Shown here: piece after piece, positions 1 through 10,134 of the stretch | Layout: every line of letters begins with the position of its first letter | Numbering within the stretch: position 1 is the first letter of the stretch | Source: Zerene cesonia | Lineage: Eukaryota; Arthropoda; Insecta; Lepidoptera; Pieridae | Direction: 5' to 3' | Length of the DNA: 64,000 nt | NCBI RefSeq assembly: GCF_012273895.1 | Contig: NC_052112.1 | Span: forward strand, 1,178,001 to 1,242,000 | Made by a program: the position numbers and the translations under genes | The notes under the pieces: model-generated | Seen by the model: the letters and a program-made list of their open reading frames with translations, nothing else | Databases searched by the model: none | Told to the model about the DNA's origin: nothing

Positions 1-546
1 AAATTAAAATAGTACGAAATAAATGATCATTTTAACACGCAATATTGGAAAGTTTGTGCTGTGTTGTGTAAATATTTGTAATTACCTACCAAGAATATTT
101 TGGAAATTCTCTCAGTAGCGAAAAGCTTTTTATATGGTGAATCTCGATTTAAGTCTGAAGAGCTTACTACATCTTATCTCGAACGCGTGCAAAACGCTAC
201 AAAATACATAGCACCCTGACAGTATGATTTTTATTTATATTTTATTAGTCTCCATTCCGCGCCGGCCTGGTTGCTTTTTTTTTCACTTTTCTTATTTGGT
301 TAGAAGCGACGACATCCGATATTTATTATTATAAATTATATCGGCATGGTTTTTATTTTATTGTTTTATGCATGAAATAACACAGTATAATAACTCTGTA
401 CGAGAGAAAACTTTATTGAAAGTGAAACTTCTTTAGAATCGTTGTGATTTCAAACCTGATGCAACGGAAAAACGACAGGTAAGAGACAGAAATACAAAAA
501 TGTGTAGAATGAAGCCGGCAAAGAATGAGACAGAAATATACATACT

Positions 547-726
547 ACTAGCTGACCCGGCAAACGCTGTTCTGCCTTACTCTTATCCTTTAGAGGTATG
601 AAAAATAGATGTTGGCCGATTCTCACACATACCCAATATGCACACTAAATTTCATAAGAATCGGTCCAGCCGTTTCGGAGGAGTTTGGCAACGAAAACTG
701 TGACACGAGAATTTTATATATAAGAT
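547..726 (-). mobile_element. Helitron-like short element, copy a
   Basis: Read on the minus strand it ends in a CTAG terminus (548-551), preceded by GGGTCAG. The interior carries the phrase seen in the 42832 copy (around GCCGTTTCGGAGGAG and GACACGAGAATTTTAT). It is non-autonomous with no coding capacity. Assignment to Helitrons rests on the terminus and on better preserved copies such as 7846-8003. Confidence 0.5.
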
Positions 727-997
727 TTTATTCATTCTTTTGTCGATTTACTGAAGTTTCACTTGTATCATGTGTGAATCGCACACACACCTTTTTTCAT
801 TTCACTCACACATCAATGTGTTATAAAGCCGTGAGAGAAATATAAAAATCAATACACTTTCACTTTCTTTTCTGTTTTACTTCCTCTTAACCTCAAATTT
901 CATTTCTGATATTTTAAACATATAATAAAAATGTATACAAATATGTCCACGATGCAAACACGAAAGAGTCCCACACCACAAAACGCAATCGTTCCAG

Positions 998-2276
998 ATC
1001 GTCCAAGACCTGCTCGGCAGCATCCTCATGATCCTGGTGACGGTGGGCTACCGCACCAAGCTGTCGGCGCTGATGCTGGTGCTGGTGCTGTCGGTGCTGA
1101 ACCTGTACCACAACGCGTGGTGGGCGGTGCCGACGTACAAGCCGCTGAGGGACTTCCTCAAGTATGACTTCTTCCAGGTATGGACTTTGGACTCTACAGA
1201 TGTGGGATTGGATGCATATATATAATTGTTTTTGTTTAGCGTGAATAATTTCTGTGTTCATAAGAATGTAACCTTTTTTTAGTCGGGGGAAAACTCAAGT
1301 CAATGTTTTTTTTATTTATATAGTGTACATTCGAAGATGATTTGTTTCTTCTGTGTCTACGAATGGGATTAAGGTCTATTTGGGAATTATTAAATGATGG
1401 GGTAACATTTTATTACTTGAAAATTTTTTTTTTTTTTGTTTTACTGTGGCGGGATCACGGGTGGCCGAGAGGCTAGGCGTTGCTACGGTTAGGCATGAAA
1501 CGCGGGTTCGAATCCCGCCCCGTGATCGAATTTTTGAAATTTCAATGCTATAAAACTAAAAATTAATAGAAAAAATTTGATCACGAGGCAGGATTCGAAC
1601 CTGCGTATCTTGCCTAACCGTAGCAACGCCTAGCCTCTCGGCCACCCGTGATCCTGCCACAGTAATCAAATTTATTCTACTCCTTCGGTTTCATGTGCCT
1701 AAGGGGCACCCCGCGCCATCTATTGAGATGATTAAGAACCATCACAACCAATACGAAACATTATTTCAATGATTACAATATTGTATCGATGGAACGCGGC
1801 CTTTGTTAAATTTAATTTTTAGTTTTATAGCATTGAAATGCTTTATAAATGAGAAATTTTGAAAGAATAGAAAAAATTTGATCACGTAGCAACGCCTAGC
1901 CGAGAGGCTAGGCGTTGCTACGGTTAGGCAAGATACGCAGGTTCGAATCCTGCCTCGTGATCAAATTTTTTCTATTCTTTCAAAATTTCTCATTTATAAA
2001 GCATTTCAATGCTATAAAACTAAAAATTAAAACTAAAAATTAAATTTTATTACTTGGTAATTAAGATTATTATTTTCGTGATAGCTATTTATGAATGGAA
2101 TTAATTTTTTTAAGTATACCATTATTCATATTTTATTTAATTTTTAATTTTAATGAATTTAATTGCCAACTGCTTATTTTACTTTTCAGACCCTATCCGT
2201 GATCGGAGGTCTCCTCATGATAGTGTACCTCGGGCCTGGAGGCGTCAGTATGGACGAGCACAAGAAAAAGTGGTAG
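998..2276 (+). CDS. Surf4: Surf4 (surfeit locus protein 4), last two coding exons, 5' partial
   Basis: Two exons, 998-1177 (60 codons, phase 0 at both ends) and 2190-2276 (28 codons plus TAG), join to the C-terminal 88 residues of Surf4, a polytopic ER/Golgi cargo receptor (Erv29 family). Seen: an acceptor CAG before 998, donor GTATGG after 1177 and acceptor TTTTCAG before 2190. The joined product has the family's KPLxDFLKYDFFQ stretch, a hydrophobic helix containing SVIGGLLMIV, and the LGPGGVSMDEHKKKW tail. The lysine-rich end fits the known C-terminal ER retrieval signal. The last-but-one exon carries two further hydrophobic stretches (ILMILVTVGY, LSALMLVLVLSVLNL). Roughly the first two thirds of the protein must lie left of the window; no further Surf4 exon was found in 1-997. 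The intron is filled with tRNA-like palindromic repeats. Confidence 0.93.
1450..1530 (+). repeat. tRNA-like repeat unit, copy 1
   Basis: A tRNA-like unit of about 75 nt has a 7-bp acceptor-type stem (GATCACG with CGTGATC), a class II-like D-arm segment (TGGCCGAGAGGC) and a T-arm GCGGGTTCGAATCCCGC. The middle part does not fold into a normal five-pair anticodon stem, so it is read as a tRNA-derived repeat and not a functional tRNA gene. An inverted copy follows 50 bases later. Confidence 0.75.
1577..1655 (-). repeat. tRNA-like repeat unit, copy 2 (inverted)
   Basis: This is the reverse complement of the unit at 1450, with T-arm GCAGGTTCGAATCCTGC and the same GATCACG/CGTGATC closing stem. It is flanked by the family's AT-rich tail (AATTTTTTCTATT type). 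Copies 1 and 2 face each other with about 50 bases between, so they form a large imperfect palindrome inside the Surf4 intron. Confidence 0.75.
1811..2031. repeat. Perfect 76-bp inverted repeat enclosing a tRNA-like unit
   Basis: Bases 1811-1886 are the exact reverse complement of 1956-2031 by direct comparison. Inside lies a second perfect palindrome: a 15-bp stem at 1887-1901 and 1906-1920 with a 4-base loop. It is followed by the rest of a tRNA-like unit ending in GCAGGTTCGAATCCTGC. The arms consist of the repeat family's AT-rich tail plus the GATCACG stem, so the element looks like a tail-to-tail dimer of the tRNA-like repeat. A degenerate copy sits at 56405-56600. Confidence 0.85.
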
Positions 2277-2578
2277 GGACGCTCGCTCCCTTGTGTACGG
2301 ACTTGATATTAATTGTAAGGTTGTTGTGGCGCGCTCGCGGCCCTCGCGTTTGTACATATAGGACGCCATGTTGTTTAGTTTGCGCGCCATTTTCTATTGA
2401 CGTTCGATTTTTAATTTTTTTTTTTAATTAAATGAGTGATGTTGTGGCGGATTTTTGTTATTCTTATGAAGGTATGGTAGGTTGTGAATTTTATTTTTTT
2501 ATGATTTTTCTGTGTAGTGTAGTTGGGTTTCTTTGTACTGCATAAATATATATTTCATTACAAATATAAAATATTGAA

Positions 2579-2584
2579 AATAAA
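2579..2584 (+). terminator. Candidate poly(A) signal of Surf4
   Basis: AATAAA about 300 bases past the Surf4 stop codon in an AT-rich 3' region. It is the first canonical hexamer I noticed downstream. The cleavage site was not determined. Confidence 0.4.
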
Positions 2585-3308
2585 TGAGACTTAATTGTAT
2601 AATATTATTCAATAATAAATTAGAACCGAAGGATATATATACCTATTGTAATCAGTACGGCTTTATTTGTAAGTATTAAATTGCGCGCAATCTAATCAAT
2701 AAGTTTTTACAAATTTATTATATAAATATTATCTATCGAAACGGCGTAAATGGCTAGTGTGCGACACGCGTTCAGTGTTAACATTTTTGACAATCATAAC
2801 TTTTAAGTATGTAGCAATGATCCTATTTGTTTTATATATTTCTATGTTTTCAGCGTTTCTTTCTTGTTATAAATTCACGTTTTCTATTATAATATGTGGC
2901 CGTTTGCTTGTCTTGTTAAAATTGTAATATACTTACTACTGTGACTTAGACACTATCTTATATTGACTTGTTATATTTTCTTTGACCGTCCCTTACGATA
3001 TATGAGTTTGTATGTAGAACTGACTAATTGAAAGTTAAGACACATTAATCCATTCCAAATTCGCTAAATGCAGTAATTATATTGTACTTAGTTCAAAGTC
3101 GTGATTTACTTTCGCCACATAAATTGAAAATCTAATATTATATAACCATAAATGTACATATTTAAAAGATAAAATATTTTTATAGTATTTTTATTTTGTT
3201 ATTTTCCGTTACGTCCATAGGACTCCCTTTCATTGACGCATTTAACAGGGATAGCTGAATGCCATAGTGTTTAACGTATAAGTCAGACAACATCTTTTAT
3301 ATAACAGA

Positions 3309-3314
3309 TTTATT
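3309..3314 (-). terminator. Candidate poly(A) signal of NUBPL
   Basis: TTTATT on the plus strand, i.e. AATAAA on the transcribed minus strand, lies about 50 bases past the NUBPL stop. This implies a very short 3' UTR. Confidence 0.5.
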
Positions 3315-3364
3315 TGTAAAATATATAATAAACACAATTTCAACAACTACACATTTTTCATTCA

Positions 3365-5530
3365 CTACTTAGCGGCCGTCGCTTCTGCTTTGTCCTTATC
3401 CGATATATATTTAAAAACTCTATTGGCGAGGTGTCTATATTTCTCGGCGTGAACGCTGTCGGGCAGCGCGTAGATGGCTGGTTTCCCGCTGTTTATGCAT
3501 TCAGACATGTTTGGGTCGATCTCGAAGCTCTCTATGATCTCCAGGCCCATTTCTTTCGCAGTCTGTTTGGTCTCGTTGCCAAACACGAAATTTCTGGTGC
3601 CGCAGTTGGGGCATATCGCGTGAGACATGTTTTCGACTAGACCGATGACAGGAACTTTGAGTTTTTCGAACATATTCAAACCGCGTTTCGCTACTTGAAG
3701 CGCTGCTGATTGGGGCGTCGTTACCACGATGGCTCCTGTTAAAAGGATATATATTGATGGTAACAATTTATCACATTTTTTATCAGTTATTTATTCAATC
3801 CAAAAGATTACATACAACAAAGCAAAAATCACTAACAGCCATTCAGCCAGTTTAATGTAATAAGTATGATATTTATATAAATACATATGATCAAAGAACC
3901 CATAAAGTACCTACAAAATTAGTGCTCTCTATTTATTTGATGAAAAGAAAATTCTATTGTTTTAAGCATAAATTTTATATGCCAATGATTTGCCAAAAAA
4001 CGTAATTTTCACTAAATGAATATCATATAATCTAAGATGATAGTTCAGTTCAATATGCTCACCATCAATAGGCAAGTTTTGTGCGAGTGATAGATGCGTG
4101 TCCCCAGTCCCTGGGGGCGTGTCCACCACCAGACAGTCCAAGGGTCCCCACGCGACGTTCCTCGTCAGCCTCTCCAGCGCCTGCATCACCATTAGACCTC
4201 GCCACACCACCGCATTCTCTCCAGATACCAGCAAACCCATTGACATGCTGTAAGCACAAATTCAGATAGTCAAAAATAATATTCTAAATTTCTCATCTTC
4301 ATATTACAGTTACAGTCTTCAAAAGATTTGTACCATGTATGAAGATTTCAGTTGATGTATTAAGAATCATTTGATAATGTCGTGCTACACTTGTGGGTTT
4401 GCGTATTTGAGACTGGCATTATGGTAAACCAATAAATTATCTGAATTGTGTCACTGCATTGTGAGTGATTTCAATAAAGCCATATTACGAAATTCGCGTT
4501 GAGGCTCTTTCCTCGACCACAGTACATTTTTTTGCTCAACAAGAGCATTTTTGGTCATAGAACGAAATACACTTTTATATTAATGTACCATTATTTAAAC
4601 AACTTAAAGAGAAATCTAAGATTTATGAACTGTTTTATCATTGATTGTAGCATTAGACAATAATGGACAACTTTCTTTGGTATTTATTATATAGTTTATA
4701 TTTTTCGTTCACTAACCATTTAATACCATAATTGAGTAAAGGCTCAATCAGATTGTCATCATTGAGCATTGGCTCTCCGCTGATATTCATCATGAGAGGC
4801 ACGGAAGGACCAAACACATCCGCATCCAGCAGCCCTATCTCTTTATCTGGTTCTATTACTTTCATTGCACATGCGAGATTCACTGTGAACAATAAAAATT
4901 AATATAAAGTAAACTTATGGCTTAACATTTATTTAAAGACTCAAATAGTTTTTGAGTTAAATTATAATGGATACACAAAAAATAACTATAAATTAGTTTT
5001 ACATACTTGAAAGTTTATTGAGAATTGCTTTCAATTACCCCTGTTTATTTACCCTGATTGACTATAACTTTAAATATATGAAATTAAAAATTATTTAAAA
5101 AATAGAAAAAAGGATTCCAGTTTATCATCTGAGTTAGGTTTATTCTTCTTCATCTTATCTTACCAGCTGTAGTAGTTTTTCCTACACCTCCTTTTCCAGA
5201 AGCTACCAAAATAATGCTCTTTACTCCAGGTAATGGTTTCTTCTCTGGTAAGCCTCTGGCCATAATTTTGGCTCTGTGTTCATTGATATTACTTTTATCA
5301 TGTTGAAACCGTATCGTATTACACAATGGTGCAAACTGAAATAACGATATAATATGTTTACCACTATAATATAATAATAATGAAATATGCGTAATAGATT
5401 TCAGTGAAGATGGAGGAGCCAGAAATTAGATAAATTAACTAATTTAATCCGTAGAAAACGTTCTAATACTTACTGTATTTAAATTTGAAATGAAACCATG
5501 AATTTTGGGAACAATTCGTTGTATGTTCAT
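3365..5530 (-). CDS. Nubpl: NUBPL/Ind1, mitochondrial P-loop Fe-S assembly protein for complex I
   Basis: Five exons on the minus strand, 5' to 3': 5530-5474, 5335-5164, 4882-4717, 4247-4063, 3735-3365. They give 316 aa with consistent phases and GT/AG at every junction (human protein about 319 aa). NUBPL is an Mrp/NBP35-type ATPase that inserts or delivers Fe-S clusters during respiratory complex I assembly in the mitochondrial matrix. Seen: an N-terminus rich in R, K and hydrophobics without acidic residues (targeting-type), the deviant Walker A GKGGVGKT at about 66-73, LLDADVFGPSVP, then GLMVMQALERL and LVVDTPPGTGDTHLS. The family's CxxC (CPNC, about residues 235-238) is also present. The start ATG at 5530 gives a presequence-like leader joined to FAPLCNTIRF. 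It lies head-to-head with the C6orf136 homologue. Confidence 0.95.
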
Positions 5531-6105
5531 TTCAATAGTTTACTCCAGTTATCATCAACTTTTGCAGGAATGTTACAAATGCTGCGTACACAGTTCAAAA
5601 GGATGGAAGATGTTTTTAAAACGGTATTTTTTATTAGTCGTCAAATATTTAATACTAACGAATTACGATACTTATTTATAACTTAGTCCTTATCACTAAT
5701 AAATATTAAACACATTTGGACATTCAATATCACTTGACATCTGGCATTGACTTAATTGATGACATTGATGTTGAACGTGATCAGCACCCCTTTACGCACA
5801 GTTATATTTGTTGACATAATATTTCACGCAATACAATTTATAATTTACACATATTCTTTAAATTTTATTCGATTAAGCGAAGACCAACAAACGTTTTAGT
5901 TTTTAAGATAAAAGTAAATACCTATGGCATGTTTGTTTAAAGCAAAACTTTATTCATTTAATTTATAGTGGTATTTGACAGAATAAAACATAGAACGAAA
6001 CAGAACTGTCATGTGCGGTGTGTTATGTGTGTTTTTTCCTTGCAAATAATTTCGAATTTTTATCGAATTTCCTTCGACATAGGATAAGCAATCGTCGATG
6101 TGACC
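5531..6105. promoter_or_regulatory. Shared bidirectional promoter interval, NUBPL / C6orf136 homologue
   Basis: Only 575 bases separate the NUBPL start codon (minus, 5530) from the C6orf136 start codon (plus, 6106), so the region must hold both 5' UTRs and both promoters unless a 5' UTR is spliced. It is AT-rich; I saw no clear TATA box and no repeat inserted. Both products have presequence-like N-termini, so co-expression is plausible but inferred. Confidence 0.6.
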
Positions 6106-9100
6106 ATGGCGATTTGCTTACGCACATTTTCACACAAAATATTGCCCATAAATGGCATTGTTACGACAAAAAATCATTCCAACCGTTTATCCCGGAAAAT
6201 TCCTATTCGGACGCAATTTCTGGAAGATGTAAGTACATTCTGCAAAATTTTCTTAAAGTATTCATTTGTTCTAAGTTTTATACTAATCATTGTATATCAT
6301 GTAAATTGCATGTTATATATTTGTATGACCTCGAGAAAATAATATAATTGGCACCTATATCTCTCTGTATTTGTTTTCAGTTTCTTAAACGACGTATATC
6401 GAGCTGCCAGCTTGCACCTAAAAGTACAGTAGATTATAATATAGACGATATTTATTTTCAAGAAGTAGCTGTCTCTAATAGTTTGAATAAACAAAATGAA
6501 ATTCTGAAACTAACCTTTATCGAGACAGCAGATGGGGTTAAAGTTGACGAACTCGGTTTTAAGTCTGTGAAGATTAGGGGTGACGATTATGTAGAACCAA
6601 AAAGGTTGCCAACATGTTTGAAACGGCTGCCTGCAATAAATATGAACTGTATTGATTTTACAAAATATTCTGGAGAGGTAAGCTGCTTTTTTAATCACAA
6701 TTAAATAACTACTCATTTTAGTAATATGACCATAAACTTCTTTGAAAAAAATAAATATATAATTTTATAACTAACATATCTTATAATAACTGCTGCTTTT
6801 CAATTAGTTAATTGTAATTTTTTTAATAATTTTTAAATAATTAAAAAAATTACAATGCCAAATTATGTTTTATGGTTACCATCAGTTGAACTATTAAGTG
6901 TGAATTTTATGTTATCTGGATCCTACAGATTTCTAAGAAAGAGAATTTTAATACAATCATAGAAAGTATGCTGTTATATTTTCAGGACTTAGAACCAACT
7001 TGTCTATCAGATTTTGAAAGGAATGCAGTAGCATTTTGCCAAGGACCTGTATCACCAGCTCCAGCTAATCAAAATTTAAGTGAAGAGGGTAAACCCAGTG
7101 AGGAACAATTGATGAAAGTCTTTCATGTACTGTCTGCAAATGTAAGTGAACTTAAACTAAAAAAAACAACCACCTCCTTGGTACTGTGGATAATGTGTGC
7201 AAATAGAACTGAGGATCTCCTAATTTGATTCCCAGCCGGGACTCAAAAAATTAAAATGTCCCTATGTCAGGATACAGGCTGATCACCTACTTGTGTTGTA
7301 CACTACAATTGAATCAGATGTATCATCTGCCCCATACTTCACTAGGGGACATGGGATTTCACTCAGATGTGCTTAAAATGATATAAAACTTTATTACAAT
7401 TTATAATGTCCACTATGGATAAATATTTTGTTCATTGTGACATAACAGAAAAGAGAAAAAAAATGGATCATTAAAAGCACCTAATGCCAAATTAAATCTT
7501 GTATCACTTATATTGTATGGTATTATGGTGCTTTTTATATATAGAATATTGATATAATTTTGTGCAAGAGTTGCCAGTAAAAATAAATATTCAATTCGTC
7601 AAATTCAATTATTCATACCCTCTTACAGATGCCAGAATTGTTCTTCAAAACACTGGATTACACTATTTATCATCCAAATTTAGTATTTGTTAACAATATT
7701 AGGGGAATGACAACCGTGTAAGTAATAATATAATAGTATTTAATACAAGATTTATTATTATTGTATTGCTAGAAAATCATGAAGCTACTCTACTCATAGA
7801 TATTTTTTTTCTATTATTGTTATGTTTCGTTTTATAGCATTCAAATCTATACTAATATTATAAGGCTGAAGAGTTTGTTTGTTTGTTTGACCACACTAAT
7901 CTCAGGAACTACTGGTCCGATTTGAAAAATTCTTTTAGTGTTAGATAGCCCATTTATTGAGGAAGGCTATAGGCTATAAATGTACAACGGGCGAAGCCGC
8001 TAGTGTTTTATATATGCTCTACATGTATATACTTCTTCTTCTCACTTCACATGAATTTTAGTGATAACACAAGTTCTGCCCCTCTTAAATAATTCATCTA
8101 AAAGAGGTTTCACTTAAATAATGCCATGGAGGTTTTACACCAATTACAGTGTCCATATGACTTTATTTTCAGAGGATTAATTCATTATGTTAAGCAAGTC
8201 GCACTACTACGCACAGTGGGTCACATCAAGTTTGCCTATGTCAAGTTTGAAGTTTTAAAAATCACTGCCCATCCGGAGGATTCCACTATCAAGTAAGCTT
8301 TATTACATTTTTAGAGGTTTTTATAAAATTTGCGCTACCAATTATTATACCTTTTAATTCTTGTCTTCATAACTGATATTGCAACTGGTATTCTCTTTGC
8401 AGAATGAGATGGCGCATTAGCGGTATTTCCGGTCTGAAAGTGTTCTTCATGTTCTGGAAATACAAGCTGTGGAATCTGAAAGAAGCATTCCGCGATCAAG
8501 AAATGTCAGTAAAATCTGTTACATATTTACAATCACATGTCTTATAGAACTTGTATTAAATGAGCGCCTTGTAGTAGAGAGAGAGAATTGTAAAACAAAC
8601 AATTTCTATTATTGAATGATATGATATATCAGTTGTATTACATCACTATTACTTGTTTAGCCCTGTTTTTAATTAATGGATAAGATATATAAAGAGGATA
8701 GTCTTGGGATTTCCAACATAGAAGCCATCCTAGGGTTTCAAACTATTGCTGTACCAAAATGTATCAAAATTGGTTTATAAGTAATTGAAATTAGCGCGAG
8801 CAAACAAACAAATTCATCAGCGTTTTATATTTTCGTTCATTCAGCATAAATGTAATGAAGTGTATGTTACTTATTTCACTTAATAATTAATGTCGTTTTT
8901 TAATAATGTGACCCATTTGGATATGATTGCTAATTTATGTTTTTAAAAAACTTTCATTATATATGTAATTTTTATTTCCATTTCAAGGTGGTATGACGGA
9001 TTCTCAACATTCTATGTTGGTTCAGATGGTCTCATCTACAAGCATGTTGCTGATAAAGTAAGTTGTGAACGTTAACCTTACATCCTTAGGGAGCGTCCAT

Positions 9101-9760
9101 AAATTACGTGAGACATTTTTCAGGATTTTTTGACCCCCCCGCCCTCCTTGGTGAGATTTCGTGAGATTTTCCTTAACTCTCTCCCCCCGTCCCCAAAACT
9201 CACGTGAGATTTTTTGAAATATATTTTGACTATTAGCTCATTGGATTTAAGAAAGGAAAAGAAAAAAATCATCCGTCCGCGGGATTAAAAGGATAAATAA
9301 CGAATACTAATATATCAAGTTTTGACGTATGTAAATTTTTCTAGAATTTTTTTTTTTTACTTTAACTAAACTTTATTTTCACGGTTTTCTGTTAAAAAAA
9401 AAAAACGTGATATTTATCAAAACCGATTCCACAAAAACGGAGGCTTTCAATATGTCTGTATATTTTATTTTCTGTATACAAGAATGCTGTTTTAAAATAA
9501 AAAAAAATTAATGTATAAATTATTTATTTTGTTTGTATTTGTGCTTGTCTTATGATTTTTATTTATTATTGTTCATATTTCAGGTAATGCCAGACCAGGA
9601 TACGATTATAGACGATGAGGAAAAGGCGCCAATTGCCGCCAAACTAGCGCTTCTAGTTGGCCTCATCCCACGCAATTATTTATCAGATGTAACGCCCTAC
9701 TTCACGACCTCATCTGGCACCACAGATCAAACAATTTTGCCCTTTAAAGTCCTAGAATAG
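6106..9760 (+). CDS. C6orf136 homologue (DUF2358), probably mitochondrial
   Basis: Eight exons: 6106-6228, 6381-6677, 6986-7141, 7629-7717, 8173-8292, 8403-8504, 8988-9057, 9584-9760. They give 377 aa with all phases consistent. The ATG at 6106 (GACCATGG, strong context) opens a 41-residue leader rich in R, K, H and S with few acids, as in mitochondrial presequences. Residues from about 193 to the end form the conserved domain: MPELFFKTLDYTIYHPNLVF, NNIRGMTTVGL, MRWRISGI, FWKYKLW and WYDGFSTFYVGSDGLIYKH. This matches the C6orf136/DUF2358 family, related to NTF2-like folds; its molecular function is not established. The exon 6 donor is GTCAGT, a slight deviation. Introns carry a SINE-like piece, a Helitron-like element and another repeat. 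Confidence 0.9.
7185..7385 (+). mobile_element. tRNA-derived SINE (family B), diverged copy
   Basis: A diverged tRNA-like head with box-B-like GATTCCCAGCC is followed by the family body: GGCTGATCACCTACTTG, ATCTGCCCCATACTTC and GGGGACATGGGA. The same order appears at 59488-59700 (best copy), and inverted at 35870-36110 and 55855-55970. It lies in intron 3 of the C6orf136 homologue. Confidence 0.7.
7846..8003 (+). mobile_element. Helitron-like short element, full-length copy
   Basis: A 158-bp element starts TCTATACTAATATTATAA and ends GAAGCCGCTAG. It is flanked by A on the left and T on the right, so it reads A|TC...CTAG|T with no target-site duplication, the hallmark of Helitron insertion. 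The interior phrase TCTCAGGAACTACTGGTCCG recurs at 31618, 32560 and, inverted, at 22030. Non-autonomous, intronic. Confidence 0.75.
9090..9240 (+). repeat. Interspersed repeat with GGGAGCGTCCATAAATTACG head
   Basis: The head GGGAGCGTCCATAAATTACG, a C-rich middle (GACCCCCCCGCCCTCC) and a second ACGTGAGATTTTTTG are of a type widespread in insect genomes. CACGTGAG-like words occur near both ends. It is non-coding and lies in intron 7 of the C6orf136 homologue. Family name not assigned. Confidence 0.5.
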
Positions 9761-10128
9761 ACAATCAATTATTTTTTTAAGGCCTTATATTCATTGGGTA
9801 ACATTTGTCAATTCAAAGTTACTACTTGTGTAGATTTTTTAGTTAGTTTTCGTTAATTAAAATAAGGTTCACAAAATATCGGTTATATTTAAATAATTTG
9901 CAAATGTTGCCTAATGTGTATGTGGCTTTAAATTATGAATTTTTAATTTATTTTTTGTTTTATTATTGGCCATGTCAGTACAGTATTTGCTCGCTACAAA
10001 TTATTTTAATAATTAAAGCTAATTTATGCAATTTATAGGGCAAATTATGCTTCTCAGTGTGTCAGGTTGTATATTATCTAGTTAATTATTGTGAACGCCT
10101 TATTGTTTATATACACGTTATCTAATGT

Positions 10129-10134
10129 AATAAA
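10129..10134 (+). terminator. Candidate poly(A) signal of C6orf136 homologue
   Basis: AATAAA about 370 bases past the stop at 9760, within the AT-rich 3' region. Confidence 0.4.

Larger units (their letters stand above)
2277..3364. other. Interval between convergent Surf4 and NUBPL
   Basis: This AT-rich stretch holds the Surf4 3' UTR on the left and the short NUBPL 3' UTR on the right, since the two genes converge. I see no coding potential and no recognisable repeat here. Confidence 0.6.

Noticed and set aside
1..546. Upstream Surf4 exons
   Set aside because: No segment translates to the known Surf4 middle region. These exons are probably outside the window.
1450..1655. Functional tRNA genes (T-arm and acceptor stem look good)
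   Set aside because: The middle part gives no standard five-pair anticodon stem with a seven-base loop, several inverted copies share an AT-rich repeat tail, and the same unit recurs at 56405. They are tRNA-derived repeats.
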